64,000 bases of DNA from Actinomycetes bacterium (GTDB lineage: Bacteria; Actinomycetota; Acidimicrobiia; Acidimicrobiales; RAAP-2), in NCBI GenBank assembly GCA_021823525.1, contig JAKANY010000008.1, positions 1 to 64,000 of the forward strand, read 5' to 3'. Under the pieces are notes generated by a model. The model did no database searches and had not been told where the DNA came from. It saw only the letters and a program-made list of their open reading frames with translations. This document shows, piece after piece, positions 1 through 8,914 of the stretch (its first letter is position 1; each line of letters opens with the position of its first letter). The translations under genes and the position numbers were made by a program.

Positions 1-127
1 ACTCGGCCGGGTAGCCCATCGACACGATGAGGTGGCGGTCCAGGGTGATCGCGTGGGTCTCGTGGTTGTACTCGTACTTGTTCTGGCTCCCGCGGGGGAT
101 CTCGACGACGACCGTCACGCTGTCCAT
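1..127 (-). CDS. ppa: Inorganic pyrophosphatase, N-terminal part (runs off the window)
   Basis: Cytoplasmic family I inorganic pyrophosphatase, which hydrolyses PPi to two phosphates. Only the first 42 codons are inside the window. They read VVVEIPRGSQNKYEY followed by a DRHL segment and GYPA, the typical start of bacterial soluble PPases. The ATG at 127 is preceded by a GAGGAG Shine-Dalgarno at 132-137 and a TACGAT -10 box at 150-155. Divergent from the 3-hydroxyacyl-CoA dehydrogenase gene. The metal-binding and catalytic residues lie outside the window, so the call rests on the N-terminus alone. Confidence 0.9.
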   Translation of the reverse strand, partial: MDSVTVVVEIPRGSQNKYEYNHETHAITLDRHLIVSMGYPAE

Positions 128-149
128 GGGGCTCCTCTCGGCTGGGGCC

Positions 150-155
150 ATCGTA
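150..155 (-). promoter_or_regulatory. -10 box of ppa
   Basis: TACGAT on the minus strand, 22 nt upstream of the ppa ATG. It gives a short leader carrying the SD, so ppa is a leadered gene. Confidence 0.5.
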
Positions 156-193
156 GTCAGGAGCGCCCGCCGGGGGGCCTCGAGCCGGGCTCC

Positions 194-199
194 TAGACT
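194..199 (+). promoter_or_regulatory. -10 box of the 3-hydroxyacyl-CoA dehydrogenase gene
   Basis: TAGACT 35 nt upstream of the ATG at 235. The transcript would include the GAGGAGGT Shine-Dalgarno at 223-230. Confidence 0.5.
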
Positions 200-234
200 C
201 GAGGCGCTCGGTGGCAGTCGACGAGGAGGTCCAG

Positions 235-1089
235 ATGCAGCGAGTCGGGGTCGTGGGATGCGGGCTGATGGGCTCGGGGATCGCGGAGGTGGCGGCTCGG
301 TCCGGCGCCGACGTCGTGGTCATCGAGCGCAACGCCGAGGCGCTGGCCGCGGGCGTCGCGCGCATCGAGCGGTCGCTCACGCGCGCCGTGGCCGCGGGCA
401 AGCTGCCCGAGGAGGACGCCAACGCCGCGCGGGGCCATCTGAGCTTCTCGGAGGACTACACGCGCCTCCACGACCGCGAGCTCGTGGTCGAGGCCGTCGC
501 CGAGGACGAGCCGACGAAGATCCAGGTCTTCCAGCGCCTCGACGCCGTGGTCTCGGACCCGCAGGCGATCCTGGCGACCAACACCTCGTCGATCCCGATC
601 ATCAAGCTCGCCATGGCCACCAAGCGGCCCGAGCAGGTCATCGGCATGCACTTCTTCAACCCGGTCCCGGTGCTGCGCCTGGTCGAGGTGATCTCCTCCC
701 TGCTCACCAGCCCCGAGACGACCGCGCGGGTGCGCGAGTACGCAACGGCGACGCTCGGCAAGAAGGTCATCAGCTCGCCCGACCGCGCCGGCTTCGTGGT
801 CAACGCCCTGCTGATCCCCTACCTGCTGTCGGCGATCCGCATGCTCGAGTCGGGCTTCGCCAGCGCCGAGGACATCGACACGGGCATGGTCGTGGGCTGC
901 GCCCACCCCATGGGCCCCCTGGCCCTGACGGATCTGATCGGCCTGGACACCACGCTCGCGGTGGCCGACTCGCTCTACACCGAGTTCAAGGAGTCCCACC
1001 TCGCGCCGCCGCCCCTGCTGTCGCGCATGGTGCAGGCCGGGCTGCTCGGGCGCAAGTCGGGTCAGGGCTTCTTCGCGTACCGCGGGTAG
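235..1089 (+). CDS. 3-hydroxyacyl-CoA (3-hydroxybutyryl-CoA) dehydrogenase
   Basis: NAD(P)-dependent oxidation or reduction of short-chain 3-hydroxyacyl-CoA in beta-oxidation or butanoate-type metabolism. The 284-residue product has the family's usual length (about 280). It has an N-terminal Rossmann motif VGCGLMGSGIA (residues 6-16), the catalytic HFFNPVPV segment near residue 139, and a C-terminal helical domain ending in SGQGFFAY. The ATG at 235 is chosen over a GTG at 211 because a strong GAGGAGGT SD sits 4 nt upstream of it. The stop codon abuts the purU ATG with no gap, so the two are probably co-transcribed, although their functions are unrelated. Substrate chain length cannot be read from the sequence. 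Confidence 0.92.
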   Translation: MQRVGVVGCGLMGSGIAEVAARSGADVVVIERNAEALAAGVARIERSLTRAVAAGKLPEEDANAARGHLSFSEDYTRLHDRELVVEAVAEDEPTKIQVFQRLDAVVSDPQAILATNTSSIPIIKLAMATKRPEQVIGMHFFNPVPVLRLVEVISSLLTSPETTARVREYATATLGKKVISSPDRAGFVVNALLIPYLLSAIRMLESGFASAEDIDTGMVVGCAHPMGPLALTDLIGLDTTLAVADSLYTEFKESHLAPPPLLSRMVQAGLLGRKSGQGFFAYRG

Positions 1090-1935
1090 ATGACCGACCT
1101 CGTCGTCACGCTCCAGTGCGCTGACCGCCCGGGGATCGTGCGCGCGCTGAGCGCGTCGATCTTCGCCATCGGGGGCAACATCCTCGAGAACGACCAGTTC
1201 ACGGACCCCACGACCGCGCTGTTCTGCATGCGCACGCGCTTCGAGGCCGACGCGACGCTCGCGCAGATCGAGGCGCGCCTGGCCCAGGACCTGGCCGACT
1301 TCGCGCCGACGCTGACGCTGCGGCCCGACGCGCGCCACCGGCGCGCGGTGGTGATGGTCTCCCAGTTCGACCACTGCCTGGCCGACCTGCTCTACCGCCG
1401 CGAGCGCGGCGACCTGCCCCTGGACATCGTGGCGGTGGTCTCGAACCACGAGGTCTGCGCGGAGGTCGCGCAGCGCTACGGCGTCCCCTTCCACTACGTG
1501 CCCGTGACCGCCGCGACCAAGCACCTCGCCGAGGAGGAGGTCCGCACGCTGGTCGCCGAGCACGACGCCGACCTGGTGATCCTGGCGCGCTACATGCAGA
1601 TCCTCAGCCCGGCGCTCTGCGCGGACCTGGCCGGGCGCATCATCAACATCCACCACTCCTTCCTGCCCGGCTTCACCGGTGCGCGCCCCTACCACCGCGC
1701 CTACGACCGGGGCGTCAAGCTCATCGGGGCCACGGCCCACTTCGTCACGGCCGAGCTCGACGAGGGGCCCATCATCGAGCAGGACGTCGAGCGCGTCACC
1801 CACGCCGCGCGCGCCGAGGACCTCGTCGCGCTGGGCCGCGACATCGAGCGCACCGTGCTCGCGCGGGCCGTGCGCCTGGTCGCCGAGGACCGCGTGATGA
1901 TCGTGGGCCGGCGCACGGTGGTCTTCCGCCAGTAG
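1090..1935 (+). CDS. purU: Formyltetrahydrofolate deformylase
   Basis: Hydrolyses 10-formyl-THF to formate and THF, balancing the one-carbon pool and feeding formate-dependent purine synthesis. The 281-residue product has an N-terminal ACT domain (residues 1-80, with DRPGIVRALS) and a formyltransferase-like hydrolase domain with the signature NIHHSFLPGF (His188/189) followed by GARPYHRAY. It starts directly after the upstream TAG stop (TAGATG), so translation is probably coupled. It ends one base from the convergent kynU stop. Length and motif order match PurU throughout. Confidence 0.95.
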   Translation: MTDLVVTLQCADRPGIVRALSASIFAIGGNILENDQFTDPTTALFCMRTRFEADATLAQIEARLAQDLADFAPTLTLRPDARHRRAVVMVSQFDHCLADLLYRRERGDLPLDIVAVVSNHEVCAEVAQRYGVPFHYVPVTAATKHLAEEEVRTLVAEHDADLVILARYMQILSPALCADLAGRIINIHHSFLPGFTGARPYHRAYDRGVKLIGATAHFVTAELDEGPIIEQDVERVTHAARAEDLVALGRDIERTVLARAVRLVAEDRVMIVGRRTVVFRQ

Positions 1936-1936
1936 G

Positions 1937-3175
1937 TCAGGTCACCGCCTGGTGCAGCGCGTAGCGCGCGTCGCGGTGCTCGCCGCCCTCGAGGACCGCG
2001 ACCAGGTGCGCGACGAAGTCGACCACGTCGACGTGGCGCACGAACAGCGGGGCGAAGCCGAAGCGGGCGATGTCGGGCGCGCGGAAGTCGCCCACGACCC
2101 CGCGCGCGATCAGGGCCTGGACGATGCCGTAGGCGTCGGGGTGGCGCCAGGAGACCTGGCTGCCCCGCCGCGCGTGCTCGCGCGGGGTGACCAGGTCGAG
2201 CTGTCCTGGCAGGCGCTCGTCGACCAGCGCGATGGCCTCGTCGGACAGGGCCAGGCTCTTGGCCCGCAGCACGGCCAGGTCCACCCCGTCGAACGCGTCG
2301 AGCGCTCCGTCGAGGGCCGCCAGGGCCAGGATCGAGGGTGTCGAGGTCACGAAGCCCCGCACGCCCGGCGCCGCCGTGAACGCGGGCTCGAAGGCGAAGG
2401 GCCGCGCGTGGCCCAGCCACCCGGGCAGCGGGTTGGCGGCCACGCCCTGCCAGCGCGGCGCCACCCAGAGGAAGGCCGGCGCGCCGGGCCCGCCGTTGAG
2501 GTACTTGTAGGTGCAGCCCGCCGCGAAGTCGGCGTCCGCACCGCGCAGGTCGACGGGCACCGCGCCGGTGGAGTGGGCCAGGTCCCAGACCATCAGGGCG
2601 CCGGCGGCGTGGACCTGGGCGGTGACGCCGGCCAGGTCCAGCATCTCGCCGGTGCGAAAGTCCACGTGGGTGAGCATCACCAGGGCGACGGTGTCGTCGA
2701 GGTGGGCGGCCAGGTCCTCGCGCGGAAGGGCCCGCACGCGGATCGGCCGGCCCGCGCGTGTGGCCACGGCGTCGAGGATGTAGCGATCGGTGTGGAAGTT
2801 GGCGACGTCGGTCAGGACCGTCGAGCGCTCGGGGCGCAGGTCGAGCGCGGCCAGCACCGCCTTGGCCAGCACCAAGGTGAGCGTGTCGAGCGCCACGACC
2901 TGCCCGGGACCCGCGCCGATCAGGGGGGCGATGCGGTCCCCCACGCGATCGGGCAGGTCCATCCAGCCCGCCGTGTTCCAGCTGCCCACCAGCCCGCGAC
3001 CCCACTGCGCATTCAGGGCCGCTCCCACGCGCGCGCGCGACGCGTGGGTCAGGGGGCCCAGCGAGTTCCCGTCGAGGTAGATCAGGTCCTCGGGCAGGTC
3101 GAAGGCGTCGCGACGGCGGGCCAGGGGGTCCGCCTCGTCGCGCGCCCGGGCGTCGGTGCGAGCGCGGTCGTCCAT
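1937..3175 (-). CDS. kynU: Kynureninase
   Basis: PLP enzyme cleaving L-kynurenine (or 3-hydroxykynurenine) to (3-hydroxy)anthranilate and alanine in tryptophan degradation. It is 412 residues, close to the family norm of about 415. Visible features are LIYLDGNSLGPL near the N-terminus, the cofactor-binding VWDLAHSTGAVPVDL stretch around 196-210, and the PLP-lysine motif CTYKYLNGGPG with Lys224. The start is the ATG at 3175, because the longer upstream reading frame lacks family sequence and overlaps ettA. No tryptophan dioxygenase or kynurenine formamidase is visible nearby. The gene lies just downstream of ettA on the same strand with a 16-nt gap. Confidence 0.95.
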   Translation of the reverse strand: MDDRARTDARARDEADPLARRRDAFDLPEDLIYLDGNSLGPLTHASRARVGAALNAQWGRGLVGSWNTAGWMDLPDRVGDRIAPLIGAGPGQVVALDTLTLVLAKAVLAALDLRPERSTVLTDVANFHTDRYILDAVATRAGRPIRVRALPREDLAAHLDDTVALVMLTHVDFRTGEMLDLAGVTAQVHAAGALMVWDLAHSTGAVPVDLRGADADFAAGCTYKYLNGGPGAPAFLWVAPRWQGVAANPLPGWLGHARPFAFEPAFTAAPGVRGFVTSTPSILALAALDGALDAFDGVDLAVLRAKSLALSDEAIALVDERLPGQLDLVTPREHARRGSQVSWRHPDAYGIVQALIARGVVGDFRAPDIARFGFAPLFVRHVDVVDFVAHLVAVLEGGEHRDARYALHQAVT

Positions 3176-3191
3176 GGCGAACCCTAACGCG

Positions 3192-4871
<1,680 letters not shown>

Positions 4872-4921
4872 CCTCTCAGTCTGGCCCACCGCGAGACCGG
4901 GCGCGGCGCGGAGCCGCGGGC

Positions 4922-4927
4922 TAGTGT
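4922..4927 (+). promoter_or_regulatory. -10 box of the BMP nucleoside-binding protein gene
   Basis: TAGTGT 67 nt upstream of the ATG at 4995. The predicted leader of about 60 nt contains a small hairpin at 4945-4967 and the GGGAGG SD. Confidence 0.45.
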
Positions 4928-4944
4928 CCTCGGTGCACGCACGC

Positions 4945-4967
4945 GCCGAGGCCAAAGGGGGCTCGGC
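4945..4967 (+). other. Stem-loop in the BMP gene 5' leader
   Basis: Arms GCCGAG (4945-4950) and CTCGGC (4962-4967) can pair over an 11-nt purine-rich loop. It lies between the proposed -10 box and the SD of the binding-protein gene. No known riboswitch consensus was recognised. Confidence 0.3.
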
Positions 4968-4994
4968 GACACCGTGCGGCTGGGAGGCATTTTC

Positions 4995-6101
4995 ATGAGC
5001 AGGGGAGACCGTCGGGGCGTGCGCCTCGGCGTATGGCTCGGGACCGCGTCGCTGGTGCTGGGCTCGCTGACGCTGGGCGTCGGGAGCCTGACCGCGCAGG
5101 CGGCGGCCAAGCCGTTCAAGGCCTGTGTCGTCACCGACACCGGCGGCATCAACGACAAGTCCTTCAACGCGTCGGCCTGGAAGGGCATGCAGGACGCGCA
5201 CGCGCGCAACAAGAACATCGTGGTCTCGTACCTATCGTCGACCTCGTCGGCCGACTACGTGCCCAACATCAACACGTTCGTGCACCGCGGCTGCGGCATC
5301 ATCGTGACGGTGGGCTTCCTCATGGACACGGCCACCCAGCAGGCGGCCAACGCCCACCCGACCCAGAAGTTCGCCATCGTCGATGACGCGCCCCAGCACC
5401 TCAAGTACCACAACGTGCTGGCCCTGCAGTACGAGACGGACCAGGCCGCCTTCCTCGGCGGCTACCTGGCCGCGGCCAGCACCAAGACGGGCGTCGTGGG
5501 CACCTACGGCGGCATGGAGTTCCCGTCGGTCACCATGTACATGAACGGCTTCGTGGCTGGCGTGCGCTACTTCGACAAGGTCAAGGGCGCGGCGGTCAAG
5601 GTGCTGGGCTGGACGCCGGCCAAGGGCACGTGCTCGCTGGCCAGCTGTGGCGGCACGGGCACCTTCGTGGGCAACTTCACCGACCAGACCGCGGGCAAGA
5701 CCATCACGGCCAACGACTTCGCGGCCGGCGCCGACATCGTCTTCCCGGTGGCCGGCTCGGTCGGCCTGGGCTCGGTCGCCGCGGCCCAGCAGGCCGGCAA
5801 GGGCCACTCGATCATGTGGGTGGACTCCAACGGCTGCGTGTCGGACGCCGCGGACTGCTCGTGGTTCATCGGCACCGTCGCCAAGGGCGTCGAGGCCTCC
5901 GTGCGTGACGCGGTCCTCGCGGCCGCCTCGGGCAAGTTCCACGGCGGGACGTACCTGGGCACGCTGAAGAACCAGGGCACCGCCCTGGAGTACGGCGGCA
6001 TCCCCGTGCCGGCGTCGGTGAAGTCGGCCATCGCCACGATCGCCAAGGGCATCATGGCGGGGACGATCTCGGTCAACCCGAACAACTACCCCGCCAAGTA
6101 G
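4995..6101 (+). CDS. BMP family ABC transporter substrate-binding protein (nucleoside uptake)
   Basis: Extracytoplasmic ligand-binding component of a Med/BmpA-type nucleoside ABC importer. The 368 residues have an N-terminal signal sequence with a basic n-region (MSRGDRRGVR), a hydrophobic core and a signal-peptidase-I-like AQA site near residue 35. The mature part opens with CVVTDTGGINDKSFN, the BMP signature, and continues with VGFLMD, AIVDDAP and YETDQAAFLGGYLAA. The start is supported by a GGGAGG SD 8 nt upstream. Unusually for a high-GC Gram-positive BMP protein there is no lipobox cysteine. The ATPase and two permeases follow after a strong hairpin. The nucleoside-degradation genes downstream support nucleosides as ligand. 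Confidence 0.92.
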   Translation: MSRGDRRGVRLGVWLGTASLVLGSLTLGVGSLTAQAAAKPFKACVVTDTGGINDKSFNASAWKGMQDAHARNKNIVVSYLSSTSSADYVPNINTFVHRGCGIIVTVGFLMDTATQQAANAHPTQKFAIVDDAPQHLKYHNVLALQYETDQAAFLGGYLAAASTKTGVVGTYGGMEFPSVTMYMNGFVAGVRYFDKVKGAAVKVLGWTPAKGTCSLASCGGTGTFVGNFTDQTAGKTITANDFAAGADIVFPVAGSVGLGSVAAAQQAGKGHSIMWVDSNGCVSDAADCSWFIGTVAKGVEASVRDAVLAAASGKFHGGTYLGTLKNQGTALEYGGIPVPASVKSAIATIAKGIMAGTISVNPNNYPAK

Positions 6102-6108
6102 CCCCCGG

Positions 6109-6147
6109 GGGCCCCACGGGCGGTCGCCACGACCGCCCGTGGGGCCC
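6109..6147 (+). terminator. Perfect 18-bp stem-loop between binding protein and ATPase genes
   Basis: Arms 6109-6126 and 6130-6147 are exact reverse complements (GGGCCCCACGGGCGGTCG and its complement) around a 3-nt CCA loop. No T-tract follows. It begins 8 nt after the BMP stop and ends just before the -10 box of the ATPase gene. It probably terminates or stabilises the binding-protein mRNA, keeping it more abundant than the membrane components. Confidence 0.75.
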
Positions 6148-6151
6148 TGGC

Positions 6152-6157
6152 TACGAT
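6152..6157 (+). promoter_or_regulatory. -10 box of ABC importer ATPase (leaderless)
   Basis: TACGAT with 8 nt to the ATG at 6166. It lies directly after the 6109-6147 hairpin, so the ATPase-permease genes have their own promoter. Confidence 0.55.
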
Positions 6158-6165
6158 ACGGACCC

Positions 6166-7677
6166 ATGCGCCTGGAGCTGCGGGGGATCACCAAGCGATT
6201 CGGCCCGCTCACCGCGAACGACCACATCGACCTGACCGTCGAGCCCGGGCAGATCCACTGCCTGCTCGGCGAGAACGGCGCGGGCAAGTCGACGCTGATG
6301 AACGTCGTGTTCGGCCTGCTGCACCCCGACGAGGGGGAGATCCTCGTCGACGGCGTCCCCCAGCGCTTCGCCAACTCCGGCGAGGCCGTGCGCAAGGGCA
6401 TCGGCATGGTCCACCAGCACTTCATGCTGGTGCCGGTGTTCTCGGTCGCCGAGAACGTGGTGCTCGGCTTCGAGCCCACGCGCTCGCTGGGCCGCCTCGA
6501 CCGGGCCCGGGCCCGCGAGGAGATCCGGCGGACCTCCCAGGAGTTCAACCTCGAGGTCGACCCCGACGCGATCGTCGAGAACCTGCCCGTCGGCCTCCAG
6601 CAGCGCGTCGAGATCCTCAAGGCCCTCAACCACGACGCCGAGCTGCTGATCCTCGACGAGCCGACCGCGGTGCTCACGCCCCAGGAGATCGACGCGCTGA
6701 TGGCCATCATGCGCTCGCTGGCGGCCTCGGGCAAGTCGATCCTGTTCATCAGCCACAAGCTGAAGGAGGTGCGCGCGGTCTCGGACGTGGTGACCGTCAT
6801 CCGCCAGGGCCGGGTGATCGACCAGGTGCCGCCCACGACCGACGAGGCCACGCTGGCCTCGCTGATGGTGGGCCGCGACGTCACCCTGACGGTGGCCAAG
6901 GACGCGGCCGCGCCCGGCGAGCCCGTCTTGCGCCTCGAGGACGTCGTGGTGCGCGACGACCGGGGGCTGGTGGCCGTCGACCACGTCTCGCTCAGCGTGC
7001 ACGCCGGCGAGATCCTGGCCCTCGCGGGAGTCCAGGGCAACGGGCAGACCGAGCTGGTCGAGGCGGTCGCGGGGATGCGCGACGTCGAGTCGGGCCGGAT
7101 CACCCTGGGCGGGCGCGACATCACCAACGCCACGCCGCGCCACGTCCTCGACGGGGGCCTGGGCCACATCCCCGAGGACCGCCAGCGCTACGGCCTGGTG
7201 ATGTCCATGACGCTGGCCGACAACCTCGTGCTGAACACGCCGCGCCGCGCACCCTTCGCCGCGCGCGGCACGCGCAACCTGGGCGCGGTGCGCGCCAACG
7301 CCGAGGACCTGGTCGGCCGCTTCGACATCCGCACGACCTCGGTGGAGTCGCCGCTCTCGGCGCTGTCGGGGGGCAACCAGCAGAAGGTCATCGTCGCGCG
7401 CGAGCTCTCCCGGCCCCTCGAGGTCCTGGTCGCCGCGCAGCCCACGCGCGGGCTCGACGTGGGCTCCATCGAGTACGTGCACCGCCAGATCGTCGAGCAG
7501 CGCAACGAGGGCCTCGCCGTGCTGATCGTCTCGTCCGAGCTCGACGAGGTCATGGCCCTGGGCGACCGGATCGCGGTCATGCACGCCGGGCAGATCACCG
7601 GCGTCGTCGACCCCTCGACCAGTCGCGAGCAGATCGGCCTGCTGATGGCCGGAGCCGTGGGGGCCGCCGATGCCTGA
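6166..7677 (+). CDS. Nucleoside ABC importer ATPase, two fused ABC domains
   Basis: Energises uptake through the two following permeases; same class as NupO/RbsA/MglA. 503 residues. Domain 1 has an intact Walker A GENGAGKS, signature LPVGLQQRVEIL and Walker B LLILDEPTAVL. Domain 2 has the degenerate P-loop GVQGNGQTE usual for the second domain of this class, signature LSGGNQQKVIVAREL, and AAQPTRGLDVGSIE. The ATG at 6166 has no SD but a TACGAT box 8 nt upstream, so it is read as leaderless. The 3' end overlaps the first permease gene by 8 bp. Confidence 0.95.
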   Translation: MRLELRGITKRFGPLTANDHIDLTVEPGQIHCLLGENGAGKSTLMNVVFGLLHPDEGEILVDGVPQRFANSGEAVRKGIGMVHQHFMLVPVFSVAENVVLGFEPTRSLGRLDRARAREEIRRTSQEFNLEVDPDAIVENLPVGLQQRVEILKALNHDAELLILDEPTAVLTPQEIDALMAIMRSLAASGKSILFISHKLKEVRAVSDVVTVIRQGRVIDQVPPTTDEATLASLMVGRDVTLTVAKDAAAPGEPVLRLEDVVVRDDRGLVAVDHVSLSVHAGEILALAGVQGNGQTELVEAVAGMRDVESGRITLGGRDITNATPRHVLDGGLGHIPEDRQRYGLVMSMTLADNLVLNTPRRAPFAARGTRNLGAVRANAEDLVGRFDIRTTSVESPLSALSGGNQQKVIVARELSRPLEVLVAAQPTRGLDVGSIEYVHRQIVEQRNEGLAVLIVSSELDEVMALGDRIAVMHAGQITGVVDPSTSREQIGLLMAGAVGAADA

Positions 7678-8914
7678 GGGTCGCCGGCGCTGGTGGCACC
7701 ACCTGACGACCCAGCGCCCCTGGCTGGTCACGCTCTACGCCCTGGTGCTCGGGTTCGTCGTGGGGGCCCTGGTGATCATCACGACGACCGCCTCGGTGCT
7801 CGACGCGTGGCGGGCCATCTTCTCGAGCTGGTCGGCGCTCGGTCACGCGATCAAGCTCACCTTCGACGTCGTGGGCGCCGCCTACCGCACGATGTTCACC
7901 GGGGCGGTCGTGAACCCCCGCGTGTTCTGGCACGCCGTCACGACCGGGCAGGGGTGGACCTACGCCCTGACCCCGATGTCCGAGACCCTCACCTACGCCG
8001 CGCCGCTGATCATCGCGAGCGTCGGGGTCGGCATCGCATTCCAGACCGGCATCTTCAACATCGGGGCCAACGGCCAGGCGATCCTCGGGGGCGTGGCGGG
8101 CGCCTACGCGGGCTCGCTGATCCACCTGCCCACCTTCCTCCACCTCCCCCTGACGCTGCTGGCCGGGATCCTCGGGGGCGTGGCCGTCGGGCTGATTCCC
8201 GGACTGCTCAAGGCCTACACGGGCGCCCACGAGGTGATCGTGACCCTGATGCTCAACTACGTCGTCGCGGCGCTGCTGATCTTCACCCTCCTGTCGACGG
8301 CCCTCCAGCAGCCGGGCCAGCAGAACGACATCTCGCGCACGATCGACCCCTCGGCCCAGCTGGCGCCGCTCTTCGGGGCCGCCTCGGGGCTGCGCGTGAA
8401 CTGGGGCCTGGCCGTGGCCGCCCTAGTGGTGGTCTTCGCGTGGTGGTTCCTCGAGCGCTCGTCGCTGGGCTTCGACTTCCGGGTCACGGGCGCCAACCCC
8501 CAGGCGGCGCGCGCGTCGGGGATCAACGCCCGGGCGGTGATCATCCTGGTGTTCGTGATCTCGGGCGGGCTGGCGGGTCTGGCCGGGATCGTCCAGATGG
8601 CCGGCACCACGCACTACCTCGACGGGGGGTTCCTCATCGGCAACGCCGGCATCGGCTTCACGGCGATCACCGTGGCGCTGCTGGGGCGCAACCGTCCCGG
8701 CGGCATCGTGTGGTCCTCTCTGCTGTTCGCGGGCCTGGGCGTGGGCGGGCGCGCCATGCAGGCCGCGACCGGCATCCCGCTCGACCTGGCGACCGTGATC
8801 CAGTCGGCCGTCGTGCTCTTCGTCGCGACCCCCGTCCTGGTCCAGGAGATCTTCCGCCTGCGCCACACCGAGGCCGGCGAGGTGCGCCTGGCGACCAGCG
8901 GGTGGGGATCGTGA
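7670..8914 (+). CDS. ABC importer permease 1 (BPD_transp_2 family)
   Basis: Inner-membrane subunit of the nucleoside importer, 414 residues with roughly ten hydrophobic segments. The first is after residue 15 (WLVTLYALVLGFVVGALVII). Family hallmarks are IASVGVGIAFQTGIFNIGANGQ and the cytoplasmic coupling motif GANPQAARASGINARA. The ATG at 7670 lies inside the 3' end of the ATPase gene, consistent with translational coupling, and the gene's stop overlaps the GTG of permease 2 (GTGA). Substrate is inferred from neighbours. Confidence 0.93.
   Translation: MPEGRRRWWHHLTTQRPWLVTLYALVLGFVVGALVIITTTASVLDAWRAIFSSWSALGHAIKLTFDVVGAAYRTMFTGAVVNPRVFWHAVTTGQGWTYALTPMSETLTYAAPLIIASVGVGIAFQTGIFNIGANGQAILGGVAGAYAGSLIHLPTFLHLPLTLLAGILGGVAVGLIPGLLKAYTGAHEVIVTLMLNYVVAALLIFTLLSTALQQPGQQNDISRTIDPSAQLAPLFGAASGLRVNWGLAVAALVVVFAWWFLERSSLGFDFRVTGANPQAARASGINARAVIILVFVISGGLAGLAGIVQMAGTTHYLDGGFLIGNAGIGFTAITVALLGRNRPGGIVWSSLLFAGLGVGGRAMQAATGIPLDLATVIQSAVVLFVATPVLVQEIFRLRHTEAGEVRLATSGWGS

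Noticed and set aside
211..234. GTG 211 as start of the 3-hydroxyacyl-CoA dehydrogenase
   Set aside because: The strong GAGGAGGT Shine-Dalgarno lies downstream of this GTG and directly serves ATG 235; homology begins at MQRVGVVG.
193..1803. Long antisense frame over the 3-hydroxyacyl-CoA dehydrogenase and purU
   Set aside because: Low-complexity Val/Arg/His composition with no family motif; it mirrors two clearly real genes on the other strand and is a GC-bias artefact.
7021..7080. Degenerate second P-loop (GVQGNGQTE) of the nucleoside ABC ATPase as a loss-of-function change
   Set aside because: This variation is normal for the second domain of RbsA/MglA/NupO-type ATPases.
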